Made by a program: the position numbers and the translations under genes. Shown here piece after piece: positions 15,001 through 21,584 of a stretch of DNA of 33,235 nucleotides. The notes beneath the pieces are model-generated. The model ran no database searches. It worked only from the letters and a program-made list of their open reading frames with translations, and was not told the DNA's origin. Location: the IMG/VR virus record IMGVR_UViG_3300012000_000077, positions 1-33,235 of that record, one strand, 5' to 3'. The stretch's first letter is position 1, and each line of letters begins with the position of its first letter. The stretch is from a virus.

Positions 15001-17647
15001 CGATTTCTCTGCGACGTTCGACCTTCTCGGAGTTAGCGGCAGACAACAGTTCCCGGGCTTGACGCTCACTTAGGATAATACCCCGAAGCAATTTCTTTCC
15101 TTTATTAAGAATACGGTCGGCCAAAGACAGGTCTTTATCTGGATCATTTGGATCAAGCGCTTGGGTTTCGCCAAGCACACGATCCACGTTTGGGATTGAA
15201 GCACTCCTCGTGGATTTCTTGCCCCGCGAAACGCTGACTCTACTTACGGGGGCTGTTGCGCCTGGGAAAATATTATGAGCAGTGCTGCTCAGGAATCTTA
15301 CGTTGGCTGGTATTTTGGTGCCTGCAAAAATAGCCCGTTCTTGACTGCCCGAGAATGTATGAGGGTATGCCCCAAACATAAGCATAAACTCTTTTCCGGG
15401 ATTAGCCTTGGCGTGATCAAAGAACTTTTGTATCTCGAGCTTGGCAGACCTGGGGTTAAATGTCTCATTATTACCCTGCCTGTTATTCTTTCCTTCCGGC
15501 CCCTTGTAGTTCCTATCAAAGATTGGAAGAGCATACGTTCTGCCATTTGCTCCGGTTTTTCCCTTTTCAGCACCTAGTTGTTGGGCAATCGGTCCAAATA
15601 CTTTATCATGATTGCCCTGAACATCTGTTCCAAATACCAGCACACGATCATTGGCTTTCGGGTCTACATTTGGATCAAAAGCAGATAGTAGTTTTTGAGC
15701 ACTTTCTTTAGTAGACGTATACCTTGTGGCTGGGATTGCACCGGCAACAATACTCCCGGGAGATGCGGATCTTGCGTAATCCATACCGGCAGCCTTACGC
15801 CGAGCATTTGCTTCAGTATTTAAATCCCGTGAAGCTTGATCTTTCGGAATTAAACCAAGTGTCTGAAATATTTCCCTAGCAGTATCCGTAGCTTCATTAA
15901 TTTTTATCTCAGTATTCTTGCCAGAGGGTTTTGTAGTCCCAACAAATCTCTGACCCGCCGTATTTTGAGGTCCGATGATAGTGAAATTTGTTTGATCTGG
16001 GTTGGCCTTAATATGTTCGAGAACCCTTGGAATAAGAACATCGGCGCTACGACCTTCAATAAGAGTTTTGCCCTGATCTAAGGCATAGTTTCGTGCTCTT
16101 GCCTGGCCTATGTCATTTGCAATCGATTCGTCGTTACCGATATTGATAACAAAGTCGGAGCTATCAATATTCTTTTGGTCAGCCTCGTCGGGGTTAGTTG
16201 TCGTATCAAATTCAAAGTTAGCCTCATCTTCTTGCTGGTTGGTCGCCACCTTGTAACCACCACGTTTAACCCCGTGCTGTTCTGCCAGAGATTCTGCAAC
16301 AGACGCAAAAGGCCCAAATGCACTACCATGATACGTAAAGGCGCCCTCGCTCTTGGGCTTCGGCATATTCTCTTCTGGGGTTCCAGTTGTAGCAAGGCCG
16401 CCGACCTCTTCCAAAGTCGCATCCTCAACCACATCGGATCCATTCAATAGATCATTAACATCGCGATCTTTAAGCGGTTGAAGCGACGGAGCAGGAGTAT
16501 TGGCGGCTTTCTGAGCTCCTTTAGCTACAGCCCCGGCGGGCAATCTCGGCTCCCCAAACTGACCCTTTTGTCTTTCTGTCTTAATCGTGGGGGCGCTGGT
16601 CTGACTTGGAAACATGGCGTTGGTTTTTGATTTTTCCTGCGCCGCTTGTTCGGTCTGAGGAATAAGACTACGGGCTCCGCCAAGTCCAAGCTCGACCATA
16701 CCGGGAACCATTTCTCCAATGAACTCTGCCCAGGCGTCGGCGGGATCGGACTTTTCGCCGATTGCTGCGCTGCCGGCCACTTCCCCCGCTGCGCCAAGCA
16801 TACCTTGAAGGGCAGCATCCCCAATACCCCTGGCTGCGAGACCTTTCAGCCCCTTAGCTGTTTTGAAAAGCATCTCCGACGGCAGGGCCACGGAAGCAGC
16901 GTCAAACGCACCGACAGTAACTCCGCGAGCCAAAGCCCTATTTTTAATCTGCTGTACTTTTTGTGGGTCACGCAGAATTGCGGCCACTTTTTCTGTGTCC
17001 TGAAGGTTCCCGGTTTCCTGTCGTAAATCATCCAAAACCTTTGACCCGCCCTCCACAAAAGCCGAACCAGCCCCAACACCAGCCATGGTGGCCAACAAAG
17101 CCGCCTCCTTACCTCCTCCGGCAACCTTAGCCCCAATATTCCCAGCCGCTCCCATAGCAAGTCCTGGAACACTCGAACCCAAACCTTGAGCCGCAATCAA
17201 GGCCGCGGCTTCAGGATTGGTAAAGATATTTAGAATTGGAGCTACCCAACCTTGACCTCCGGCTTTTTGGTATTTGAGCATCGCCCTAGCAACCGGCCGA
17301 GCCTGCAATTCCTTTTCTTGCTCCGCAATTTCAGCTGCCGCCTGGTCGGGGTCTTCGAGACCGTTAATAGCCCGAAGAGCTTTGGCTGCCTGCATAGAGG
17401 AGGACATGCCGTTCACGAACTCGTCCTTCATCCTCCCGAAGAAAGATCTTGGGTCCGGCTGTAGGTTTAAAGCTGTCTTTGCTGAATCAACCTCTTGCTT
17501 GGCCTGCAGGTATTGACGCATGTTGAAATTACCTGGCTTGAAAGCCTCGTCGTGCATGGCCTGTTCATACAGGCTTAGAAGCTCTTCCTGTTTGTCAGGA
17601 TCGGCCCCTTTGAACTTATCGTTCTGAAGGATGTCTGAAAGTTGCAT
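6095..17647 (-). CDS. giant polyvalent virion protein with SLOG-like, ASCH-like and zincin-like domains (3850 aa)
   Basis: Its place among internal virion genes matches the slot of T7 gp16 or N4 vRNAP, and its size matches the 'large polyvalent proteins' of phages, ejected with DNA. Residues about 140-350 are Ala/Gly-rich and hydrophobic. Residues about 437-560 resemble a degenerate SLOG/MoCo-carrier Rossmann domain (YHGSA loop at 439, SSDFVINIGN near 495). Residues about 668-790 resemble a small phage family with an FGSN..H and YALPT signature (FGTDVQGNH at 672, YALPI after it). Residues about 1190-1300 look ASCH/PUA-like (TLQLIQDGKRRSTTRR, GDIITF). A HEVAH zincin motif is at 2602-2606, with E2683 a possible third ligand. 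The C-terminal 700 residues hold hydrophobic helices (about 3220-3257, 3529-3553) and a DxDxDG calcium-loop-like motif near 3554. No RNA polymerase core motif was found. No ribosome binding site is obvious. Confidence 0.85.
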   Translation of the reverse strand: MQLSDILQNDKFKGADPDKQEELLSLYEQAMHDEAFKPGNFNMRQYLQAKQEVDSAKTALNLQPDPRSFFGRMKDEFVNGMSSSMQAAKALRAINGLEDPDQAAAEIAEQEKELQARPVARAMLKYQKAGGQGWVAPILNIFTNPEAAALIAAQGLGSSVPGLAMGAAGNIGAKVAGGGKEAALLATMAGVGAGSAFVEGGSKVLDDLRQETGNLQDTEKVAAILRDPQKVQQIKNRALARGVTVGAFDAASVALPSEMLFKTAKGLKGLAARGIGDAALQGMLGAAGEVAGSAAIGEKSDPADAWAEFIGEMVPGMVELGLGGARSLIPQTEQAAQEKSKTNAMFPSQTSAPTIKTERQKGQFGEPRLPAGAVAKGAQKAANTPAPSLQPLKDRDVNDLLNGSDVVEDATLEEVGGLATTGTPEENMPKPKSEGAFTYHGSAFGPFASVAESLAEQHGVKRGGYKVATNQQEDEANFEFDTTTNPDEADQKNIDSSDFVINIGNDESIANDIGQARARNYALDQGKTLIEGRSADVLIPRVLEHIKANPDQTNFTIIGPQNTAGQRFVGTTKPSGKNTEIKINEATDTAREIFQTLGLIPKDQASRDLNTEANARRKAAGMDYARSASPGSIVAGAIPATRYTSTKESAQKLLSAFDPNVDPKANDRVLVFGTDVQGNHDKVFGPIAQQLGAEKGKTGANGRTYALPIFDRNYKGPEGKNNRQGNNETFNPRSAKLEIQKFFDHAKANPGKEFMLMFGAYPHTFSGSQERAIFAGTKIPANVRFLSSTAHNIFPGATAPVSRVSVSRGKKSTRSASIPNVDRVLGETQALDPNDPDKDLSLADRILNKGKKLLRGIILSERQARELLSAANSEKVERRREIVGTPKSGTVYNPAVAPGGITKLSSFPFTAFANSKKGTFLVRVNGVSEIGTEVDTQTAAELAQTNPQTIEAKNAIGRQYLVDLDYFSPVTPEYRKTISKIYERETEAVKQAKAGGQVNEAEPDKLLAPREEAARPIGAQVNSSYMSQVFKGGPALANDSVSGVPVPAEDLAKHIESVLFDNNPERMRTKSMPALKTLTPQQVATLQDALNTINAYKPESKPTQTSVRLLKEALNIVKDYAENEKIASEMYLAVRDENTYALNQPGTYMKMLAKAIARDPRAGSLANLNLFLPYMESSKPTNEAQPANIPMRYSMPKEALRSGLQNNYPRGTTTLQLIQDGKRRSTTRRAFAGVGDIITFENDPTKYVVTSVVAPDLQTPEGRTAWENLEGWSLKYIDRDPKLKSQVYNPQSVQTIFEIYKPKDIKSVERSSGLSVRPDQVQTFAKGELTGSVNPVAAKFTPADTTGLTEEGSLEKQFKPNSLYLYDNKGQVLRVLPFSFRNRFIPNAGGVNIVPDTDVLHPTTSLKAFDTREMSAQKALTPEELRDMSWAQAKGLLGEIPSTDWRGRFALDVSEKLARGEPVVIADQDTIQFVRAYPGIFTGVVRHGDSIMVTEMKTAFGIVTSEAPVAGLSKDFTSVFYRLLQPFFATQENEFNKEIELGTKEEIAGGGVGVVGDTVPAFSPTGETIPSVNKQLSEGERRFEEGLADESIPEIETQKGAGEVDRGMGGVAYNRLLEPAEGAKEVKSARLSMLISPEKAELIRKADPEGKYVRMIVLPRISYIARTTGKEMPVTTKDGYAIVTGITDPRTGEYMGDKAPLPQRPTDEVASEEESLQAATAVAAEQDKLGQYIFLPKDISIQDLVSTYQNILSTIKDSSSPILVSRDVLEFNQQLQALQNVVSFDATDDGFYLTGVYDNSKGEWIGQLPYGARRMTTGEVAALSREQAIDLGNNINEWLREKRAASVDTLSLDDVTFSDDEIKNRVLLLQAVAQSYLDGFGKTRESLEKGLANIMSLKTREKQNYLFLENVESRFQQAINEGAFDADELRLLPRLIEDAVNVFNSGVVYSPVDANDTTKGWNAGVSRKFPNTSGRPREHFLSRVKKSGIPEQEANNLVDNLNINQTETFKDSELMRRVFIETLLMSKTADGAKLNAVLNKILSEYEDMREQFGDEYLNESRPTNTLYGFVTALSVEGYGGVDGLAKRVVGIAANMKINEVSFVSLEGTTEKVESNETESKAIDVAFLPDQSGNDYDAQKDLAGDSYDTELDKYETLPTKDKRRKKYEAFINQMAEYREGLPFIRRAVHDIVMREGFGFTAGYVPTVYQGDEKAQQGLVFGKSNAQLDILFPTVKLKEESQIGDAGKGKGFLSGKLLNSIFGALPGIPSSFIEPAVLGQIAKEQYEGILQELVRNDMQEFADAEKVREALRQYEQEIVDEQNRAAQLRKDIRQAGIPIGNKSTPETRIINLAANPKRVGALPKTLLNILANSPMASLKDASELILNRLNQIYKFNGTTREQLFEQLLDPVGKFDGTLSPDELISPENDRARVRDILFNVLLPAFENRSSFDPAYVLNEMRKVNDPYRKQANISRVRKIEADVSGASKYATEEGFADAGVSFDSNLLNLQDQRQEKAMEYLRSSARRKGLKNVNFQSNTTENYPVFTVRGSDNPMDPVNSTIFVNPELLAEKLFQQKDINFLDPVARNTYDKLTEQLMDQLIAHEVAHLSYFEQLRKEYRARFPNGGVSWVSYYNGRVREAANFLRSEDNGLKVKLPGQKAVSVTEALGELYPETKQSDEVLVAEFLRLLLELDKSRGAKIFTEGLELQRSLQVQDRVSSLIRGQSRQQIMAMDNFARAQRKSFLGWLRTVLDSVFNLFSALKASSDPRARSLYETYNKVSELYERYYSDYVAPPTVNEPSIEAEGLASVGEALNRAKPIGAQRQEAAASRRAEIFENEGGVPTYEEKTRAGEIAYLKNLGAIDSIESILNELSADKVAVWLSSAAVDPDKTSLVDIGDQSYNLNQTQIVTLASYAIGRFTETKQFHKATTLLKQVSRLGRGMGQTISIGYRLLKEFLMRTPSGMVSEYVSRLAETRAELKNKVGEQLGSLGEEVRQAQGEALGLTLNDAGVQALIQQINTLYGAALAQANQEDLATIIRNHYAEFSGEDLVSVLAKLLPEYENKPLLFELADMVQKNMQTQLGKALSLRGRTLRRNIVNRKGMNNAELRAERIEQLITEMHEVVKPPISKSGNTIEDAISGDARKILELAALGAINDDVVLSTIESLGKFPSFDVNTAETLRKMMVDASRTPYGFQRDRKFHEALKVLHNATKSDALPQVSAYWYMSMLSGPATFWMNFVSTAFKAIADIATYSMAAAAARGNPALAIKYMTLGYKTFLASMHTIAMAEAKGILLHGDINPRTNGKYVDEASINALESMGTDTLIKKVLSKGKYIFRIMSASDALFGRSAMEGFAAIQAQIQAIENVENKVTDLSVEEETARLLNQTDAFVEQATKQALGENLKPGTADFTKRVYELRDLAIQADPERASIMRRAEDLSLYATYNNKPYGLLGHIAEGIGTLSREHPILVPLFVPFTKIVSNVTNESINYTPIGAYRAFKAWSEAGTKKTSGLAKTVEQMEQIKKIEQGSLYAIQAVLGTSAMLVLAGLAGMLKDKDDDGQDDGFTITGGGPSDPAARKQAREGGYVPYSFSFGGNSLKLSYLSTPLAIPLSIVGTWFDQSNYPRGREKDITEKLTSAALAVAQVPFNQSFLQGLSNLFKMLDGTSEGQDVSALQNFFSGAVGNAVPNVIKQADQIFEPIPQQQTSFVGKWLFNKVPILKSMTGTPQLNVLGEVVNAPAGPERMLFLQRFINTSEADPLFKLFMAKNAFIPDARRGTKVGNYQLNDEQFYKFREMRGKIIAQVVRRPSFFAMAKRMSSEQLDNYLQKLGQQASETAKKQITPELIRQGVKL

Positions 17648-17655
17648 TACGCTGA

Positions 17656-18690
17656 TTATTTGGAGGGTGTATTAAAGAAACTGTTGAGCTTATCCATAGC
17701 CGAAGGCTCGCCAGGCTTGCTGGATGGCGTCGTCATGCCCGGCATCATTGCTCCGTTCAGAATACCAGACTTCCCAGCCACGTTAATCATCATGGCTTGG
17801 AACATTGCTTTTTGGTCGTCGGACATTGTGGGATCAGAAGCAATAATACGCCCAATGTTACCCATAAGACTTGAAGCATCCCGGACGGACATTTTGTTCG
17901 ATCCGTACTCCATGTCCTCTAACCGGCTCTTATCAGCCTCTTGGAGACTTGTTTTGTACTGGTCAACAATGTTGGACTCAATAGCCGAAGATTTCGGATA
18001 TTTGGCACGATAAAAAGAAATTCTGTCTTTGATGTTTTCAATCTCAGGCTGCGGAATGGCCGAAGTCCCGCTCTTAACCAAGGTCGATCCAATCAAGGAT
18101 GCCAAGGCAATCGCATCCTCGTTGCCTTCGCCTGTAAGCTTCTGGACTCGTTCAGCAAGATCCTTCTTAACCGCCTGAGAAGCGGCAATCACAGTGCTAT
18201 TAGCCACCGACAACTGCGCTTTATTCAGCTGATCCCGTAGCGCTGAAAACTGTTCGATCGATGCGCCCTCAAGGATTTCGGGCCTGAAAGTAAAATTCGC
18301 CAATTGCGCTTGAGCGTTCATGTCTCCTTTGTACGCACGCGCATGAAGATCTCCGATCGTCTTAACTTCGCTGTTCAAAAGCGATTGCATGTCCATCGCT
18401 CGGTTGTATTTAATCCTCTCAAGATTTGGTTGAGATTTTTCCAAGGCATTCTGCATTCTTTCCAGAACGCCCCACGATTCCGCATCTTGTAACCCCTGCC
18501 TTGTGGCGTTATCCACCGTAGTTTTCTGCATCTGCTCTTGAACCATCGGCATGGTGTCCTGCGGGCGGAACAAGCCGCCGTCAAAATTGGGAGCGCTGTA
18601 ATTGCCGGGGCGAAATAGACCATCCGGGTTTACGGGGCTCACATATTGCGCCGGTTGCATCTGCTGTCTGTTTGCGGATCCTAAGGCCAT
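17656..18690 (-). CDS. internal virion protein, helical, unknown (344 aa)
   Basis: GGGAG lies 7 bases before the ATG, within the end of the upstream gene, and fixes the start. The N-terminus contains two copies of a GLFRP motif (about residues 24-28 and 39-43) joined by a GNYSAPNFDG linker. The rest is mostly charged helices, ending in a Met/Pro/Gly-rich, Ser-rich tail. It lies directly upstream (8 bases) of the giant protein gene and downstream of a Gly-rich virion gene, which corresponds to the internal-core segment of T7-like phages. It has no enzymatic motif. A role as an internal core or ejection protein is inferred from position. Confidence 0.7.
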   Translation of the reverse strand: MALGSANRQQMQPAQYVSPVNPDGLFRPGNYSAPNFDGGLFRPQDTMPMVQEQMQKTTVDNATRQGLQDAESWGVLERMQNALEKSQPNLERIKYNRAMDMQSLLNSEVKTIGDLHARAYKGDMNAQAQLANFTFRPEILEGASIEQFSALRDQLNKAQLSVANSTVIAASQAVKKDLAERVQKLTGEGNEDAIALASLIGSTLVKSGTSAIPQPEIENIKDRISFYRAKYPKSSAIESNIVDQYKTSLQEADKSRLEDMEYGSNKMSVRDASSLMGNIGRIIASDPTMSDDQKAMFQAMMINVAGKSGILNGAMMPGMTTPSSKPGEPSAMDKLNSFFNTPSK

Positions 18691-18693
18691 AAA

Positions 18694-19869
18694 TTATCTC
18701 CCAAATAAAGGAACAGTGTTTCTGGAGGACCAAGACGCACCGCTTGAGAACGGGTTGAAACTTCCGGCCCCTCCCCCGCCAAGACCGCTTGCCCTCGGGA
18801 TAGGAGTTGCCCCAAACGACGAAGACCCACTTCCACTTGCCCCGTTGCTTCCGCCAAAAATACCACCAAGGTTGCCAAAAAGATTTCCCATACCCCCAAG
18901 CCCGCTGGAAGAACCGGCTGCGCCCCCACCAATACCGCCCAAAGCGGATACGCCGGAAAGAAGTCCGCTGGCCAATCCACCAAAACCCTGTCCGCTGACT
19001 GCGCCCTCGATGCCCCCACCCAAACCGGAACCAATCTTGGCTCCGGCCATTGTGCCAATTCCCGGGGCAATGAAAGAACCCGCAATAGCCCCTAGACCGC
19101 CGCCAATAAGACTGCCCAAGCCACTGCTACCGCTCGACTGATACTTCATCAAATCGTAGTTGTATTTGTTCATGGCATTGGTATTTGCCGTGTTGGTGTC
19201 GTAAAGAGCCTGCTCGTTCTTGATGCCGGTGTTGTAGTACCGCTGTTGATTTTCAATGTCGTTATTATACGTGGTTGTGTAGTTCGTAAGGTTCGTGTTA
19301 AACGCAACCTCCTGATTGGATATCGCGGTATTTGCATCCTGCCGAGCTAGGACATCCGCTGGGCTAAACAAAAGATCGGTGGGCTTGACCGGGGTCAAGG
19401 CATTGGCGTCGCCCAAGAGAGTTTGATAATTCTGGAGCCCTGCGTTCTTCATATCCATCGTGGTGGTTCCAAAATCACGGGCGGTAAGATTCCTTGCCCT
19501 CTGACTGGAAGACCCTGCGCCCGAGGAGAAATCTCTAAAGGCTGCGCTGCCAAACAATTGATCCTCCACGTCCTGAGGGATTTCACCCCGCATTTGAGCC
19601 GAAACCGTATCCGCCGCAGATTTAAGATTGCCCATAACCCCAGGAGCAACCCCCTCAAGGGTGTCTTGTGCTGATTTATTGGCCGCGTTTGAGAAGCCCT
19701 GAAGATCCCCCAGCACGCTCTGTTGTTGCATGAAGTCCGGGTACGCATTGAGGTAGGAACCAAGATCGTTCAGATCGAGATTCATCAACTGCCCCAGCTT
19801 TTCCAGGTCTATCTGGGAAAGCTTTGGCGATTGTAATTCCGGTGGTTTCGGAGGACTTTTCTTACCCAT
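18694..19869 (-). CDS. Gly-rich internal virion protein, gp14-like by position and composition (391 aa)
   Basis: Residues 1-245 are helical and Asn/Gln/Tyr-rich, with a Pro/Lys-rich start. Residues about 248-320 carry repeated small-residue hydrophobic segments (SLIGGGLGAIAGSFIAPG, then GTMAGAKIGSGLGGG) typical of glycine-zipper membrane insertion. The C-terminus is Ser/Gly low complexity ending NTVPLFGR. Podovirus internal proteins that form the DNA-ejection channel (T7 gp14, P22 gp7/gp20 type) share this pattern of helical head and glycine-zipper tail, so an ejection-channel role is inferred. One base separates the ATG from the preceding stop, and the gap to the following gene is 3 bases. 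Confidence 0.7.
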   Translation of the reverse strand: MGKKSPPKPPELQSPKLSQIDLEKLGQLMNLDLNDLGSYLNAYPDFMQQQSVLGDLQGFSNAANKSAQDTLEGVAPGVMGNLKSAADTVSAQMRGEIPQDVEDQLFGSAAFRDFSSGAGSSSQRARNLTARDFGTTTMDMKNAGLQNYQTLLGDANALTPVKPTDLLFSPADVLARQDANTAISNQEVAFNTNLTNYTTTYNNDIENQQRYYNTGIKNEQALYDTNTANTNAMNKYNYDLMKYQSSGSSGLGSLIGGGLGAIAGSFIAPGIGTMAGAKIGSGLGGGIEGAVSGQGFGGLASGLLSGVSALGGIGGGAAGSSSGLGGMGNLFGNLGGIFGGSNGASGSGSSSFGATPIPRASGLGGGGAGSFNPFSSGASWSSRNTVPLFGR

Positions 19870-19870
19870 A

Positions 19871-20281
19871 TTACAGCCCCATCCTGGCTAACCGGTCAAA
19901 GAACGAGACCGGGTAAATTGACATGCGGTCAAAATGCTTGTGCCTCGAAAAACCAACGTGGGTGGGTCTTCCAAGGTTTTCAAAAACAGGCCGGATCATA
20001 CGTCCCAAACCGCCGTGCAAAAGACTGACTGTCCAGTCCACCCAAAGGAGTTTGCCTTCAGGGTTATGCACCCAGCGGTTCCGGGCCTGATCAGGATCCT
20101 CCACTCGACGGAACAGAGTCACACCTTGGACGGCTTTGTGCTTGTTGGTGTCCCTATCCAAAACAAGCGCCATGTGGTTCATGTGCCACTGGACGGTCTG
20201 CTCCGGGTCCTGGCAATAAGGAAGCATCACTTTAACAAAATCAATGGTTTCCTGTATAAAGGGAGGGTTGGCCGGGGTCAT
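19871..20281 (-). CDS. unknown protein, possibly GNAT-like and gp13-like by position (136 aa)
   Basis: I prefer the ATG at 20281; an in-frame GTG at 20293 would add four residues, and neither has a clear ribosome binding site. The product has a helical N-terminus and a central LLWVDWTVSLLHGGLGRMIRP segment (split by GGLGR). Its C-terminus is FSRHKHFDRMSIYPVSFF followed by DRLARMGL. The order of a strand, a GGxGR turn and a final helix recalls N-acetyltransferase folds. T7 gp13, in the same gene neighbourhood, also has such a fold, but the sequence match is weak. It lies just downstream of a promoter-like element and upstream of the Gly-rich virion gene. Confidence 0.6.
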   Translation of the reverse strand: MTPANPPFIQETIDFVKVMLPYCQDPEQTVQWHMNHMALVLDRDTNKHKAVQGVTLFRRVEDPDQARNRWVHNPEGKLLWVDWTVSLLHGGLGRMIRPVFENLGRPTHVGFSRHKHFDRMSIYPVSFFDRLARMGL

Positions 20282-20294
20282 GTGTATTGTCACT

Positions 20295-20322
20295 ATTCTG
20301 CCAGTAATAATATACAGATCAA
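20295..20322 (-). promoter_or_regulatory. possible sigma70-like promoter D
   Basis: On the minus strand TTGATC (20317-20322) and CAGAAT (20295-20300) are 16 bases apart, in the 36-base gap after the 65-aa gene. The -10 is identical to that of element C. The internal CAGTA motif of the other elements is not kept, so this copy is weaker. Confidence 0.35.
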
Positions 20323-20329
20323 CAACATT

Positions 20330-20527
20330 TTAAGGATTGGCCGTCTCCTGCTCTGGGGCCGGTTCCTGGACGGGTTCGTCAGCAGGAAGCGGAGTGTTGC
20401 CTTCGGCCAACCATTTCAAATAAATCTGATAGTCGGTGTTAGATGCATCAAATGGAATATATTTTTTTTCATCCTGTTTTAAAACAGCAAATTCATCACC
20501 AAACATGTTTTTGATTATTTTATACAT
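20330..20527 (-). CDS. small tail-fibre-region protein (65 aa)
   Basis: The product reads MYKIIKNMFGDEFAVLKQDE at the start, then a FDASNTDYQIYLKWLAEGN segment (26-44) and an acidic Pro-rich tail. Proteins with a YLKWLAEGNTPxPAD motif are common beside tail-fibre genes of many phages, where they are often annotated as hypothetical or fibre-associated. A fibre-assembly or fibre-capping role is therefore possible but not shown. The start is two bases after the stop of the fibre gene at 20530, so it is probably co-translated. Confidence 0.65.
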   Translation of the reverse strand: MYKIIKNMFGDEFAVLKQDEKKYIPFDASNTDYQIYLKWLAEGNTPLPADEPVQEPAPEQETANP

Positions 20528-20529
20528 TT

Positions 20530-21582
20530 TTACAATTCAGATGAAGCATTCCATGAATCAAGAAAATATCCACTATTGCTTGTTGCATTTGCAGTTCTTG
20601 ATAATTGAAATCCATCAAATGTAAGTCCACCGACAACTGATGCCGTGGATGGGAAGCTAAGTGCTGCAATATTTGTTATATTGTATACTGTTGGAGTTAC
20701 TCTTTTTGTTACTATAAATCTAGTTCCATAATAATATGAACTCCCATTTACGCAATAACCAGACCATATTGAATTGCTTGCACCTCCGCCAACTTCATAA
20801 TACCTCTGACACAACGCCAGTTCCGTCCCATACGGCCTGCGCTCAAACTCGGTGGCGGTTGATCCTGCTTCGAGTTGGACTCCTGTGATGTAGAAGGTGG
20901 CTCCGTTTGTGCCGACTACGGAGACTGCACCTGTGGCTGAATAATAGGAGTTAGCAGACCACGCACCAGCCGTTCCGCTAAAAGTAGATCCAACTCCAAG
21001 TCCAAAAATAACTGTTAATCCAATACCATTTGTACCGCTAATCCAAGTACCAGCAGTTGGCCCTGCAATAGTTACATTTATTTTTGTCCAAGTATTTGCT
21101 GTTGAAATTGAATATGTAAATGGGTACGAATAGCCTTGTGAGCTATTCTGCAAGGCTCCTCCAAAAGTTCCTGTTAATGAAGAATACACTTGAAATGATA
21201 AAGTTACCGCTGACGCTGCCGCTGTACCAAAACCTAAATCAGACGTATTAAATGCTTCTATTTTTTGAGCAAAACCATAAACATCTGTAGTTAGTACAGA
21301 ATAACTAGATTGAGAAGTGAAAAGCATTGAGTTAGAAAAACCAGATGGCGCAGTTGTGCTTTGTATGGCTGTTATCTTTCCGGTAGTTGCTGTCTGATAA
21401 CCCAGCCATCTATCTAAAAGATACTGTCCATTTGCAAAAGCAACACTCGCCCCAGCATTCCTTTGGTCAATCCGCATATCGCCATTGATGATGCGATTGC
21501 GGAAGCCAACCGCAGGACGGGTATTCTGCGTTGAGCCATCGTTGAAGGTGATTCCGTTAGTTCCGTGGATTGTGGTCGGCAT
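20530..21582 (-). CDS. tail fibre / receptor-binding protein (350 aa)
   Basis: The start has GAGGG about 6 bases upstream. The N-terminus (GTNGITFNDGSTQNTRPA) is a short fibre-attachment-like segment. It is followed by RNRIINGDMRIDQRNAG (28-44) and a LLDRW motif, a hallmark of many phage tail proteins with a jelly-roll-like carbohydrate-binding domain. Near residue 235, FYITGVQLEAGSTATEFERR closes that domain, and a variable beta-rich tip follows (CQRYYEVGG onward). Family knowledge supports a virion adhesin; the receptor cannot be inferred. It lies downstream of another fibre gene with a 2-base gap. Confidence 0.8.
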   Translation of the reverse strand: MPTTIHGTNGITFNDGSTQNTRPAVGFRNRIINGDMRIDQRNAGASVAFANGQYLLDRWLGYQTATTGKITAIQSTTAPSGFSNSMLFTSQSSYSVLTTDVYGFAQKIEAFNTSDLGFGTAAASAVTLSFQVYSSLTGTFGGALQNSSQGYSYPFTYSISTANTWTKINVTIAGPTAGTWISGTNGIGLTVIFGLGVGSTFSGTAGAWSANSYYSATGAVSVVGTNGATFYITGVQLEAGSTATEFERRPYGTELALCQRYYEVGGGASNSIWSGYCVNGSSYYYGTRFIVTKRVTPTVYNITNIAALSFPSTASVVGGLTFDGFQLSRTANATSNSGYFLDSWNASSEL

Positions 21583-21584
21583 AT

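Noticed and set aside
15275-15711. Plus-strand ORFs of 83-100 aa in this stretch
   Set aside because: They are opposite the continuous giant gene, lack ribosome binding sites, and have shadow-like composition.
6095-17647. N4-type virion RNA polymerase
   Set aside because: Length and gene position fit, but I could not find the single-subunit polymerase motifs (GR motif, Lys-Tyr-Gly helix, paired Asp).
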